Assembly (NCBI GenBank): GCA_000349905.1
Contig: KB722754.1
Location: forward strand, 186,001-250,000
From: Volvariella volvacea V23
Lineage: Eukaryota; Basidiomycota; Agaricomycetes; Agaricales; Pluteaceae
Direction of reading: 5' to 3'
DNA: 64,000 bases
A model generated the notes under the pieces. The model was not told the origin of the DNA and did no database searches. It was given only the letters and a program-made list of their open reading frames with translations. This document shows positions 1 through 13,158 of this stretch, one piece after another. The translations under genes and the position numbers were made by a program. Within the stretch, counting starts at the first letter, position 1, and each line of letters begins with the position of its first letter.

Positions 1-3000
1 TGACGGAGGAGGTTGTGGAGATACTGAAGCGAACGATGTTATCATGAAGTCATGTTCTTGATCATTTTTGTAAACCCGCCCCTGTCCCTGGTGGAGTCCC
101 TGCATTGAACTCGGATTAATTTCTTGATTCTGAATCTGGGGTGGGGATCTTGCTTGGGGTAGTGGTAGTTGTGGTGGCGAGTTCAATTGTGGGCTCGAAT
201 GGGACAAGGGCTCGGTGTCAATGAGAGATCGTTGCGCCCGTCGACTCGGAGGCTGACGTTGTACGGCCCAGTGGTCCTCTCTATTCCCCGTCCTCTGCAT
301 TCCAAACCCACCAGCTCCGTCTCTCAAACCGCCAAAGTCAGCAAACGTCCTCGTGCTTGCCAGATCGGACAAGGTCAAGGATGCCAACGACGATGTGAAC
401 GACGGCTCCTTACCACTGCTGCCATGACCGCTCCCAGCATCGGGAACACCCGAGACACGATCACCCCCCTCGTCCTTGAGTGGTTGCCTCATATACCCAG
501 AGTGTGTCGCACTCCTCTGCATCCCTAGTCCTGGCTCACGTGACCCACCACCACCACTGCCACCACTACCAAATTGAAGCAATTGCTGACTTTGGTGACG
601 TTGTGGCTTCTGCTGGGAATGCGGGGGCTGTAGTAGTTTTTGCGACTGGGGACTATTGATTCGACTTAACAAAGACGTACTTGATGCCTCTAATCCCACG
701 CCCTCACTTGACGTCCCAGGCCCAGCACCAGCGCCAGTCCCTACTCCAGCCACATTGGTGTTTGCAGTTGAAGTCGAAGAGGTGGCTGTGGATGCAGACG
801 ATGAAGCACTTGCCGAAGTCGCTTGTGACCTTGAATAGCTCATCCCTTTATCCGTCAGCCTGGCTGCCGCCGCTTCAACGTTGCAACTAGAACCGGAGCT
901 GGAGGAGGAGGAAATGGAGGAAGAAGAGGTCGAGGTTGTAGACGTAATCTGCAACGGATTGACAAACGCTTCACCAGTCGGACTAGCATTAGTCGTCGTC
1001 GTAGTGGTTGTAGTTGTAGTTGTAGTAGTGGTCGTCGTAGTAGTCGTCGTCGAAGTCGACATAGACACCCCAGAATCCGACGAGACCGACGACGAATCCG
1101 TCAGAGTGAGAGCAGAACCCAGCGTCGGCACTCTCGCATGCGCACTCCTCGGCCTCGTCCCCTTCACCAACTCCGCCCCCAAATCATAATGCTGCTCACC
1201 CGCCGCCGAATCGTCCCCAGCACTGCTCCTGCTCCTCACCTGCCCATCCGCGCCGGGTGCCAAACCCGCCGGAGAATGCGGCACAGGTGCCCCAGCCACA
1301 GCGATGAGCGGAACAGGCGCCAGCGTCTCCTGAACCAGATGCTCGGGATGAGACTCTGAAAAGTACTGCCCGTGGTCTCCTCCCCTCTCCCCTCGTCCCT
1401 GTACCGACAGTCGCGACCCTTCAACCTGACCACCGTCCGATGAATGAACTCCTCCCTCCCCTGCGTTCTTGCCCACATTGCCGGTTCCAATCCTATCAAA
1501 AAACCCTTCCACTCCACCCGCGTCCCCGCTCCCCCCCTCCACCTCAGCCTGTCCCTCCATCTGCACGGGGAAATAATTAGGGTCAAAATACTCCTTGGGC
1601 TCATCATACGTCTGTCGATACCCATGTCCATGCCCGTGTCCATACCCGTGATACACCTGCGGCGACAAACTCGGCTGCTGATGCGGCGGCGGCAGAGGCA
1701 AAGGCGGATGCGGATGCGGCGGGGGAACCCTATGCACCGGTGCCCCCACAGCCGGGTTAATCAAAGGATTCGGATGCGCAGCACCCGGCCTGCCCCACAC
1801 CGTCCCAGGGGACATGACCAGCCCCGGCGAAAACGAGCCCATGTGCTGTCGCGTGAACTGCTGCTGCACAAACGCGTGCTGGACGTGCTGCTGCGGGGTG
1901 GGCACGGCGATGAAGCCTGGGCCTGGTCGTGGCTTTGTGGGCGGTGCCGGGGCGCCTGTAGCTGGAGCTGCAGAGGCCGTGATCGATACGGATTGGAGTG
2001 GCGCTGAGAGCTGAGGTCCGGCTCCGGGTGGAGGGATCGCGGAGGAGGTGGTTAATGACGAGGACAGGGACGCTGCCGTCGGAGGTGCGGGTGCGGTGGA
2101 TACGATCATAGACGATGATTGCGCTGAATACTCATGAGAACGCTGAGGGTGGGGGAAAGCCAACGGCGACTCAGGATCGACGGGATGGATAGGTGAGGGA
2201 AGCGGATACGAGAGAATGAAAGGAGGCATCGATGGGGTGATAGGGGGCAGTCCATGTGGTGTAATCTGCCCGGGAAGGTGCTGCATTTGCATGGCTTGAT
2301 CGTGAGAAGACATGTTTGGATGATGCAAAGGCGATACAATCGCCATGCCATGAGGAGCGAACTGGTGTGTAAATGAAGCAAGAGAGGGTGGTGGCGGGAT
2401 TCTGATTGTACCAGGATGGTGGGGGTTGTGTTGAGCCGAGCTCAATCTTCGTTTTTGGGTTTCGTTTTGCACTGGCCGAGACGGCGAGGTTGTGAGATCT
2501 ACTGAAGATGTACTACCTACAGTAGGTGTAGCCACCGGAATAGGCACCTCGGGCGCTTGTGAGGCTGTTGCGCTCCTGCTGGAACTAGCGCTCGCGCTAA
2601 CCGATGATGACGAGAAAGGGTGACTAGACGCCAACAGCGTAGCAACATTGTCAAACGATGTAGAGGTGTGGAATGGACGCGTTGCCATCGTTTGAGGGTT
2701 TGACGTTCGCCGCTGCTGCTGCTGGAATCGCTCAAACACCGGCGGAGCAGATGACGAGGAATTTTGATCAAATCGCAGCCCCACATGCATAGGAGGGTGC
2801 ACAGGTTGAGGAATCGCTGAACTTGGCAGCGTAATTCCGCTCGTCCGGGGCACGGGCGCATTCACTCCCATCGATATCATAGGGTGAAAGGCATTCGCTG
2901 AGGCTGGAGAGCCCGGCCCTGCCGCAATCTGAGCGGCGGTCTGGTGGAGCTTATCGTGATGCACTTTTAATATTCTCCCGTTATATTCGAAGCTGCGGGG

Positions 3001-4156
3001 GTTGCGGCAACCACAGCAACGGCAAGCGTGACACGTGTAGCAAGATAGCAGGAACAGCCAAGAATCAATAAGGAACGCGACTACAACAAGGAATGAGGTT
3101 TAACATACCCATGGAACATTCTGACTGCTCTTTCGGCGTCGACTTCGGTCGCGAACGCTACTGTGCCAAATCCTCGGGATCTTCCTTCGGGGCTCAGCGC
3201 AACATCGGCTCTGAGGATTGTGCCCGCCTGGCGGAACAGGTCTTTGAGATCCTGCCACTGGCAGTGAAAGGGTAGCTTGAAATCGAAACAATTGAGCTAA
3301 ACAAAAGCAACTGCCATCCACGGTACCCACATTTCCTACAAATAGGCTATAATATCCCGAGTTGGGCGGGTTTGATGGGAGCAAATCGTGACCGTAGGGG
3401 TTAGAACGCTCGAGATCACCATGTAAAGCACCACGCGCTAAAGCTTGCTGAAGTTCGGATTGCGGGAACCCCGTTAATGCCGGATGGAGAGGATTTGACT
3501 GGCTTAACAATGAGGATAGCAGATTGGGCGGTGGTGGGGCTGGTGCCAGCGATGACGCCAGCTGAGGCTGAGCTTGTGCCACAGCGGACAGCACAGAATC
3601 CAGGTCTGCGGGCTGGCGATCCGGTCTAACCTCTAATATTCTAGTTTGCCACGAGTAACCGTTGAACATCTCAACAGCACGGCCCGCATCGTCTGCTGTC
3701 GCGTACAGCACAGTGCCGTAGCCTCGTGATCTATTGTCTGGACCGAGGGAAACGTCGGCACGTAATACCGTACCCGCTTTACGAAAGAGGTCCTTGACAT
3801 CTTGCCACCGTACCCGGTATGGCAGCTGAAAATCCACAGATGGTCCAGCAAAGGGACAGAGAAGAGCGGGATAGTGTGGGTGAAGGAAGAAAAGAGGAAA
3901 AGGGGAGATGGCATGAGCATGCGAGGATAGGAGATACGGCAAGAGCGGGTGATGAAATAAAGAAACATACATTTCCTACAAAAATCTGAGTTCGTGTATC
4001 GCGTGCCGGGGATAGCCAGCCATCGGAAGAGGAGATGGAGGAGGAAGTAGCGGATTGGATGACAGCCTCAATGTCATCGTTGGTGGGCGTGGATTGGAGC
4101 GGGGAGGACAAGGTGTTTGCGGGTGACTGGGGGGGCAATGACTGATTCCAGTTCAT
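1..4156 (-). CDS. Two-RRM RNA-binding protein (hnRNP M/Gbp2-like), 3' end cut by window edge
   Basis: Four exons on the minus strand: 4156-3971, 3825-3331, 3275-3109 and 2992 to the window edge, giving 1280 codons so far with no stop. The start is the ATG at 4156 (MNWNQS). RRM1 has RNP2 IFVGN then LPYRVRWQDVKDLFRKAG and RNP1-like SRGYGTVLYA. RRM2 has LFVGN, LPFHCQWQDLKDLFRQAG and SRGFGTVAFA. After RRM2 comes a long, probably disordered tail rich in Pro, Ser, His and Gln, with a run of about 20 threonines (about 990-1060) and HGYGHGHGHGY. RRM pairs of this kind occur in hnRNP M and yeast Gbp2/Hrb1, which bind mRNA and act in its processing or export; a similar nuclear role is inferred. The C-terminus lies outside the window. 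The domain call is secure; the exact orthologue is not. Confidence 0.85.
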
Positions 4157-7100
4157 GGTACCTGAGAAAGGGCAGGTGGAAGAAGGATAGACGAAGACAT
4201 ACAGTTTGTAACGAGTCCATATATGGATGGACCTATGTAAGTCGGGCAATAAAGACAAGTCCAAGCCCGTAGTGCGGGGCGAGATTAGAGCCACAGCCTG
4301 CGTGAGGGTCCGAGAACGATCGTGATGGTCGATGGCAAAGCACCGGGAAGTAGCCCACGACGGATGGAGAGACGGGCGGATAAGCTGAGCAGAAGCCTGC
4401 AAACCAGCAAACAGGAATCTGCAGACGCTTTTGTTGGAATTTCAAGTCGACCAGCCACGGGCCACGGGTCAAAAAGCTCCACCTTGGATTTGCACAAAAC
4501 GGGGTTGCGCGGACGCCACCGCATCACCCACGTCATCATCACAAACGCCCGCCGCCCCTCCCGCCCCCTCCCCGCCCCGCCCCTCAGCGCAGACGACGGC
4601 CACCGACGCCATCCCCACCGTCTCCGCGTTTCCCCCACAACAGCAGGCCGGGCTGTCGGCGTGCCCTGCGGTTCCTTGCGGTCTGGCCATCCCTACCACT
4701 GACGTCATACCGTGAGAATTCCGCCCTGAACTCGCTTGCCGGTTTTTGTGTCATTTTATTATTTTAATCAATTTATTTCGTCGCTTGGCATTTCTCCGAA
4801 CAAGCTTGTCTTGTTCACCCGCGAGGTCGCCTGATTCCCCTCCACCAGCCAGGCTCCCGGATTCCAGGCGCCTTTATCGCATCCTCTCCCGTATTTATCA
4901 GACCCACTCCAGCTCCTCCAGCAGTCCCCCATTCTCACTGTTCACTAACGCATCCGCACAGCGGTCAATACATCATCCGACAGAAACAAACAATCGGGCA
5001 AAATGATCTTTAGCTGATGGCACAGAATTCTCGAACGTCATTGTCCTTTTTATTCATTATTTTTTTCGGCAGTCCACGAGGCTTATCTGCGGAAGGACCG
5101 CACTTGGATGTGTGGTCGCGATCAAAGTTGCCGCCAGCGGGTTCGGTTCGAAGCCAGCGGATACCAAGGCATCCCGGAGGCCTAATCTATCAGATGCGGC
5201 CCTCAGCCAGTCAAAACACGTCTGGGCTGCTCATCGCGCGGGCGCTCGCGCTGGATCGGTGAGCGAGGGCTGGTAGACGGTCAGAGATGCTTCCTCCTAC
5301 CTCGGGAGATGCAAGATTGACACATTAGATGCCCATGATCTCAACACATGGCTCCTTCCGTGGCGTTCGATTCTTGCACACGCCGAGCCAAGGCTCACCA
5401 GTCTTCAGCATTAGGATTCTGCCGCGCGGACGCACCCAGGATCCTGAAATTACAGTAGTCAACGGTGTGTCATTCCTCGATTTTCCAGCCGACTCTTCCA
5501 AACGCCTCGCCTCGGCAGCATGCTGCCGGTACTGCATACCGTGGCACTTACTAGCCTCGTCCGGGTATGAGGTTATGAGCCTATGGGGTATGTACGGCCT
5601 TCGACCCACCCTCGAATTCTCCCGTTCTGCGCCGCAAGCCCGCAAGGATGGGCTGCTGAATGAATGTCATGCATCACGAGCAAAATGACGAGGCCTGGCC
5701 CCCCGAAAAAACAAGCCAGGGGTTTGTATTCTCCCCTGGAACCACCTCGGTCATTCTTCTGTCAATTCCCTGAGTCCCAATCGCATGACGTGCACCGTGC
5801 GCACTCACCCTTCGACCCCCAGCCATGCCGACCCCTTGACCGTCTTTCCGAGGCTTGATCACATCCATTCTCGTACAGCATCCCGACTACTCTGCGCGTA
5901 AAAAGGTTGGAAACGAGGAGAAGAGGATGGATGGCCATGAGTTTAATGACTCTTCCAACGGGACGTATTCATACCGTCCAGACTAACGTCATACCGTCCC
6001 TTCTTCATGTGCAACTTGCCATCTTCCCTTACATACTGCCACCACCCTGAGCCAGAAATTCGATAAAGATTACTTGCACGCAATCACACGCACACGTCAC
6101 TTGCCCTCGCCAATGTCCCACAAAAATCCATCGATTGTGACGCCTTTTTTTCTTTTTTCCCCGTTGCAATCCTTCTCATCTTATTTGGTCTCGTTCCTTC
6201 CCAAAACGCTAAGCGGGGTCATTCAGGGGTACTCGCATTTCAAGGGTGCGTGACATCATCGTAAGACGCCTTCTTCCCATTTTTGACATCGATTTGTTCT
6301 TTCTGCATCTTTCTTTCCAGAACCGTCAAAGAACTCTAATTTCGAAGGCTCGGGCCCAAGGGAGGAAGATCTCTGGGGCTATCCGGGGATGTGGCTCACT
6401 TGGCGTACGTACACCCGTCCGCCATGGTACTGCACGCGGCGGCGGCTAGTGGCGAGACGAGTTCGTGTGGGTGTCGGATGCTGGTGGAGTGGGTCCCCGT
6501 AATCCCCCAGCGTTGACGCTCAGCCTTGCGTAGATCGTCTGGACCCGTTGGTGGGAGGACGCCTCAAGGGATCCAGGGCGTAGCTGATGGATCGTCAATT
6601 TTACAGGACCTGCCGCTGCATGATCTTGCCCACAAGAAGCAGACATCGTGTTCCGTAAGTATAACAAACCGCTGTACTCTCGGTACACAACATCATTATT
6701 TCACACTGTATCATATGTATCAAATCATCATCAGGCTTCTTAGGGCGTTACGCACACCAACAGCATTACCCGATCCAGCCACCAAGTGATGATCTGAGAA
6801 ATCAAGCACCCTTTTTTCATATGGGGAGCGTTGGCAGCCTGGCGGGTTTATGCGTTCATATCGGGAGGTCAGTTGACCGATGACAGAATGATAGAGCCCG
6901 CCGGCTGGTGAAGTCCAAAAGGGAACAATTCAATACGTGCTGTTTGGGTAATACATATAGAAGGTAGATCAAAAAGGGATATGACAGGTCATCATTCCCA
7001 TCAGCCTCCTATCAGCCAAGTTTGTGCTTGTTCTGAGCGACGACGTCTAACAGACGTAGCCTCGAGGGTTAAGGTGCGTTTGTGGGCTTTGCAGCGCTGC

Positions 7101-9837
7101 AGAGACTGCTGTCCAATAGAACGCCGGTGGTATTAATTAATGTGCACTGCACACTCTCATTACGGCACCAATGCCGCTAAAATTGGCGCAATGGCTAGCT
7201 GTCTGCCTGACGTCGGGTGCGAATGAACGAACAGCGGTGTTCACAAGGTCACAAGGAACACACGTACGACTTCATACAGGCAAATTCGTCATCCGCGGCA
7301 CGACTCTGCTCGCAGCGCTTACGTGCTGATCCTCACCTACAGCATGATAGAATAGAACGGGTCGAGGGTTCACGCAATTCATAAAATAACGCGCTAGTCC
7401 TTTTTGCGTCCTCAACATCGTTCGACCGTTAATTTCCAACCACGTTCTAGGGTGCGGTGAAGGTTTCTATCGCTTGATATTGTCACCCCGGTTCTGCCGG
7501 AGTCGACTACGTCCTTTAGCGTCGGTGGTGTTTGTGTGCGTAGTCTCTCGCGAATCCAATTCAAGTCCGGAGGGAACATATCGCTGCAGGGACTCGATTA
7601 ACAGTGTATTGATTGTTCTGTCGTTTTGAACGTGCTCATCAGTGGAAGATCGCCTGTGAACGTTGGGCATTCTATTGAGGAAGGTCTTGCTATGCACCAC
7701 CTCGCCCCCGCCTCAATATATGCGACGTCTTCTGGGACTGCACACACCCGGGTTAAGCGTCTAAATCAAATGGTGCTCAGCAATTAGTAAATCCTTGCTC
7801 GACACTAAACACTTCAAAAGTCCGCGTCGTCGGTGAGAAGCTCCAAACGCTGTTTCCCGGCTCGGGCCTAAAATATGCGAAACGCCAACCTTGGTCTTCC
7901 TGCGTGCATCGGACTCGACATCTTGTAACGCCCGCTTGCCGCAGGTATATGACAGGACTTGATGACATCAGGGTTATCTAGTCAGTCTGTCCGGCGGCCT
8001 TGCAGCACCTTGTGACTGTGAACCCTTTCTGAAGGGTGTGAATATGTTAATCCGGTCGTTGAATGCACGTCAAGAAACGACGAGTCTAACAATCCCGGTC
8101 TAGTTGAGGTGAAGGATAAGGACAATAAGTGGTGAGATGGCTTTGGGAAAAAGAAGCCGTACTAGTAATAGGTCGACGCCCCAGACATCTGATCATGATG
8201 GCACTCCCGAGAGGGCTCAGGATGATGGATCAGCCTTTTAGTATAGGACCTAGAATCCCTCCCCCACACCATATCAGCGATAGTGTCGCCTCACCTTATT
8301 CTCTATCCTATTGATCTGAATAGAATAGAGAATCCAGGGCCACGAAAATCACAAGTGATTAGCCGGAAAATACTCGAAATTCAAACTTGGCGACGAACCT
8401 GAGAAGTGATGTCATTGTAGTGCGATAGGTACGGACCCTCGTTTTTCTTGTAATCCTAATTTATCGATGACTAGTGGGTGTCACAGTAAGTTGGCAGCGG
8501 GTGGCGGGTTGCGATGGAGAGTATAGGGGAATTTAGTCAATATTACCTACTCAATGGGCAAGATTGTGGAGACTAGGTCAGGCACATGAATGTCTCCCCA
8601 ACAGCATTGCGTCTGATTAGTACCTACTGGCGTCATGCTCGAGGCAAAATGCCGTAGGCAGAAGATCGCTGGGAAGTTTTCTAGTGACTCGAGAATATTC
8701 CCGAACCTGGATAAACGGACTTCAGCGAGAAGTGATACCTATGGAAGCAAAGAAGGGGACTACGTTTTTGGCGATTTTACTTCATCCTAGTATATGGGGC
8801 TCTCGGTCCTCTGACGGGAGTTGGGTTACCCTACGAAGTTCCTCGGTGAACAAGCAGTTCTATGCGCAAAATATGGTTGAAGAACTCACAGTTGGAGCTC
8901 ATTTCGATGCAGCTGGGTGGGCTGAAAGCTCTCAGCGTTTCAAACTTCGAGTTTATTTCACCATTGAATAATGCCTAGTCTCACACTTCAGGAATGTTGA
9001 GGTAATATCGCACTCTGCACTTGGGAACAAGATTAGGATGTCAAACGAAAGCCGTACTTGAGTGGATAGACCGCAAAGCTGGGTTAAGCATTCTGGGGTA
9101 TCAAACAAAAATCACGATCATTTGGAGCTTCATTCGAGGGCAAAGCAACAACTCACGCATGACATGGAGATCATCGGAGACCGTTACTGTAGGCCAAGAC
9201 CATCGCCACCTATCTTTTGACCACATCATTGATGTCTCGTTCAGATGTCCATTAGCAGTCTTCTGCTGTGGGAGGTATGTTCAATGGCCAAGAAGCCGAG
9301 TGCGCGGGCACAAGCAGAGGGATTTAGTCAAGCGTGGATGAAAGATGGAGTGCAGCTACTTCAAAACATATGATCGACCTCCCAACAGCCGCTGCAGGAG
9401 GAAACAAAGCTGAACCAACAGGACGGGGTCGCCAGTTACGCGCGCCTATGTGGTGCTGAGAAGTGCTTCAGCTTCGCAAGCTTCAATGCATCAGAGGTGG
9501 GGGAAACGTGTAAAGACCAGAATCGTCACAAGCTAGGGCCCATCTCTGAATCAGGCTGGGGACGAACAAGCTGTGGAGGTTCTGCTCCACCTGACGACAA
9601 TCAGACTGGTTGACGTTGGAGAGAAATTCCCGTGTTCAAGGGGGAGGTCTATTCCGTCAACTGAAGCTGCTTGAGCACCAACGACATTAAGCTGAACGAG
9701 TAATGAATGTAGCCACTACCACGAAGGGCCAGCGCTTGCAGAGGGTTATTTGTGTGTATTTGGGCACTTCCTCTTTTGGAAGGAAATTGCCAACCTTTCT
9801 CATCGTCATCCCCGCTCCCAAAACTCCTTGACTCCCC
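4157..9837. other. Long gene-poor stretch (5.7 kb)
   Basis: No protein family, RNA gene or clear exon chain was recognised on either strand. It must hold the promoter and 5' UTR of the RRM gene at its left end and the CLF1 promoter at its right end. Open frames here (for example 8684-8971 + and 9021-9341 +) are short, lack splice-supported extensions and resemble nothing I know. The interval is long compared with the usual spacing of 0.1-1.2 kb elsewhere in the window. It could hold non-coding RNA, an unrecognised lineage-specific gene or a decayed element. Confidence 0.5.
4700..4707. promoter_or_regulatory. Perfect CRE/ATF palindrome TGACGTCA
   Basis: The 8-bp palindrome TGACGTCA is the consensus site for CREB/ATF-type bZIP factors. 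It lies about 545 bp upstream of the RRM protein start codon (minus strand). An 8-mer is expected about once per 65 kb per site by chance, so function is only suggested by its position. Confidence 0.3.
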
Positions 9838-12775
9838 ATGCAAGACGGACGCGCACCACGGTGAGTACAATCCGACCCATTGGGCTAATTTAGCTCACTG
9901 GACTCTCTAAGGATCAAAAATCGCGCACCAGCGGCTGTCCAGGCACGTAAACAGCAACCTGGAGTTACCCACTCATGCTAACGATCCATTCATAGATTAC
10001 AGCTGAGCAGCTGCTGCGCGAGGCAAGTGCATTCTTGTTTTTAATGTATCTAGCTACTAATATCATTAAATCAGGCACAAGAAAGGCAAGAGTCAGCTTT
10101 TCGCGCACCAAAACAGCGCGTGGAGGATTATGAGGAGTTGAGTGAATACCAAGGACGAAAGAGGAAGGAATTCGAGGAACGGATACGCCGAACTCGTGGA
10201 AATATGTGTGTGCATTTGATCTTAACTCTTTTCACACCTCTCAAACATTCCTCTATTATAGCAAAGAATGGCTACAATACGCCAATTGGGAGGTACGACG
10301 CCTTCTTGAAACGTGTCAAGTGACCTCACTTTCTCTACTGCAATTTGTAGGCTGGTCAAAACGAATATGCAAGATCCAGATCGGTGTATGAGCGCGCCCT
10401 TGACGTCGACCCACGCAGCATACAGATATGGCTCAGCTATACGGAAATGGAGCTGAAATCCCGCAACGTTCAACACGCCCGCAACCTCTTCGACCGGGCT
10501 GTTACTCTCCTTCCTCGCGTGGACCAGCTATGGTACAAGTACGTCTACCTTGAAGAACTCTTACAAAACGTGCCTGGAGCCCGACAGGTGTTTGAGCGGT
10601 GGATGCAATGGGAACCGGATAACAAGGCGTGGCAGGCATACATCAAGTTGGAGGAAAGGTATCAGGAGCTGGACAGGGCCAGTGCGATTTACGAGCGATG
10701 GGTAGCTGTCCGGCCAGAACCTAGAGTGTGGGTGAAGTGGGCGAAATTTGAGGAGGAAAGAGGAAGAATGGACAAAGCCAGAGAGGTATTCCAGACGGCG
10801 TTGGAGTTTTTCGGAGATGATGAAGAACAGATAGAAAAGGCACAAGCGGTGTTCAGTGCTTTTGCGAAGATGGAGACAAGGTTGAAAGAGTATGAGCGGG
10901 CAAGGGTGATCTACAAGGTCAGTAGGTCCTTTTGACGCGCCTCGCACTTAGTACTCACGAGAATGTACGCATATAGTTTGCCCTGGACCGAGTACCCCGA
11001 TCAAAATCGGGTGCGCTATACGCTGCCTATACAAAGTTCGAGAANNNNNNNNNNNNNNNNNNNNNNNNNNNNNNNNNNNNNNNNNNNNNNNNNNNNNNNN
11101 NNNNNNNNNNNNNNNNNNNNNNNNNNNNNNNNNNNNNNNNNNNNGCAACACGGAACACGGTCAACTCTCGAGAGCACCGTCCTGGGCAAACGTCGCATCC
11201 AATACGAGGAGGAAGTGACTCATGATGGCCGGAACTACGATGCATGGTTTGACTACGCCCGACTGGAGGAGGATGCCCTTAGAGACGTTCGGGACGAAGG
11301 GGCGACAAAGGAAGAGGAAGACACGGCGATTGGTAGGGTACGGGAAGTGTATGAGCGTGCAGTAGCCCAGATTCCACCAGGCGGAGAAAAACGACATTGG
11401 CGTCGGTATATCTTCCTATGGTTGAACTATGCTCTGTTCGAGGAACTAGAAACCAAGGTAGGTTTACATTACTTGCCATGCCATGCCGGGATTCCAATAG
11501 AGGTTAGGACTATGGAAGAGCACGACAAGTGTACCAGACGGCGATAACGCTGGTCCCACACAAGCAATTCACTTTCGCCAAATTGTGGATCATGTTTGCC
11601 AAGTTCGAAGTACGGAGATTGGAGCTACCATCTGCGAGGAAGATACTCGGTACTGCCATTGGACTGTGCCCTAAAGAAGCCCTCTTCAAAGGCTACATTG
11701 AGCTCGAAATAGAGGTATGTTCTGCGACTGGTCGGCTCTTCTTTTTCTCAACTCTGGATAGCTTCGTGAATTCGATCGTGCCCGCAAATTATACGAGAAG
11801 TATCTCGAGGTAGGCCTCCTCACCTCTGCCCGTACATTGTGCTTACAAACCCTCCAAGTTCGACCCCTCTAATTCAACGGCATGGATCAAATTCGCCGAA
11901 CTTGAATCACAACTTCAAGACTTCGCCCGTACTCGGGCAATCTTCGAATTGGGTGTTTCGCAATCTCCTCTTTCCATGCCAGAAATATTATGGAAGGCAT
12001 ATATTGACTTCGAAACGGAAGAAGGAGAGAGGGAAGCAGCTCGGAGCTTGTACGAGAGGCTCATTGCACTTAGTGGACATGTTAAGGTTTGGATATCTTA
12101 TGCCATGTTCGAGGGTGAGCCTATCCCCGTTCCACGAGCCGAGAGAGAAGAGGATGAAGAGGACGAGGACGAGGAGCAAGAAGTCAAGATGCAACCTGGT
12201 GATCCTGATCTCGCAAGGAGAGTCTTCGAAAGGGGTTACAAAGACTTGAAGGGTAAAGGACTTAAGAGTGAAGTAAGTCCCCAAGTCTATCGATTTAGGG
12301 GTCCCTGTACTAATCATGGTTAACCTAGCGTGTCGCACTTCTTGAGGTCTGGAAATCATTCGAGGAAACCCATGGTTCTCCAGATGATGTGGCCAAGGTG
12401 CAAGGCATGATGCCTATCGTGAGTAAACGGCGTATCGTCGACCAAGAAACTGGCCAAGCTGTGGAAGGTAAGAATTGTTTGTTTGCTTCTCTCGACACGG
12501 ACTAACTGGATATAGATTGGGACTTGGTCTTCGCGGATGACGAAAGAGAAGCGAACCCCACTTCGTTCAAGTTCTTGCAAATGGCTCATGCTTGGAAGTC
12601 TCAGCAAGGCAAGAAGGGAGGCGGAGGTGGCGGCGGTGCATCTGGTTTGTTGTCTGGATTTACGGCAGCTACTACTCTGTCGCTGCCTGACAAGGGCAAG
12701 CAAGTGCAAAGAGAGGAAGACGCGCGCAGCGAGGTTGCGAGTTCTAACGGAGATAGCGATAATGAGGGTGCTTAG
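9838..12775 (+). CDS. CLF1: Pre-mRNA splicing factor CLF1 (Crooked neck / Syf3), HAT-repeat protein
   Basis: Scaffold protein of the Prp19/NineTeen complex needed for spliceosome activation in the nucleus. Thirteen exons can be chained: 9838-9860, 9912-9942, 9996-10022, 10075-10205, 10262-10292, 10351-10917, 10977-11044, 11145-11457, 11508-11714, 11762-11809, 11859-12272, 12329-12467 and 12516-12775. Together they give about 752 aa. The N-terminus carries the family hallmark [18 protein letters not shown] repeats follow from about residue 60 ([52 protein letters not shown]). An acidic insert ([12 protein letters not shown]) sits near residue 590, and a Gly-rich tail ends the protein. Length and order match fungal CLF1. 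Two of the first three introns appear to be GC-AG. A 100-N gap falls inside the gene, but the reading frame joins across it. Confidence 0.96.
11045..11144. other. Assembly gap of exactly 100 N
   Basis: Exactly 100 N interrupt CLF1, the usual placeholder for a gap of unknown size. The left flank ends ...TTC GAG AA and the right flank begins G CAA CAC GGA. Joined, they read F-E-K-Q-H-G, which is what CLF1 homologues have here, so little or no coding sequence seems to be missing. An intron at this point is possible. Confidence 0.95.
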
Positions 12776-13158
12776 AATCTATTGGGAGCTTATGTGTTGC
12801 TGTATTTGTATGTGAATTGCTAATCGAAGTTGCTGTTCACTCAATGTGTATGTCGACGGAGGCCTAGCTTACCGTGCCATGCAACTCAATACAAGAAGAG
12901 ATGAGGGTGCAGGTTTGGGGAAACATACTCCCAATCGAGTTACTTATGGCCTTCTCAAACTATCCTTACACAAGCGTTACGTCTGCATTATGGTAGACAC
13001 CGCTATTGGTTTAGATCTACGGAGATTCCATGCCTATTCCTTATTCTCGGGGACACGCGAGTGGAATCGACTGGCTTTACAAACATTTTCATTCCCGGAA
13101 ACTGAATGGAGGGACAGTTTATAAGCCAACCTCTTCATTTCTCTTTCCAAGCGCTCAT
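12776..13158. other. Intergenic spacer, CLF1 3' end and next promoter
   Basis: 383 bp with no recognisable gene. An in-frame ATG at 13030 could extend the downstream protein, but its extra residues show no conserved character, so the later ATG at 13159 is preferred. Confidence 0.5.

Noticed and set aside
1444..2014. Long plus-strand frames opposite the RRM gene
   Set aside because: They are shadows of the minus-strand low-complexity exon, rich in Arg and Pro as expected from the opposite strand of Ser/Pro/Gln codons.
10948..11547. Frames reading through the N gap
   Set aside because: They exist only because N codons were translated as X; the CLF1 exons on either side explain the sequence.
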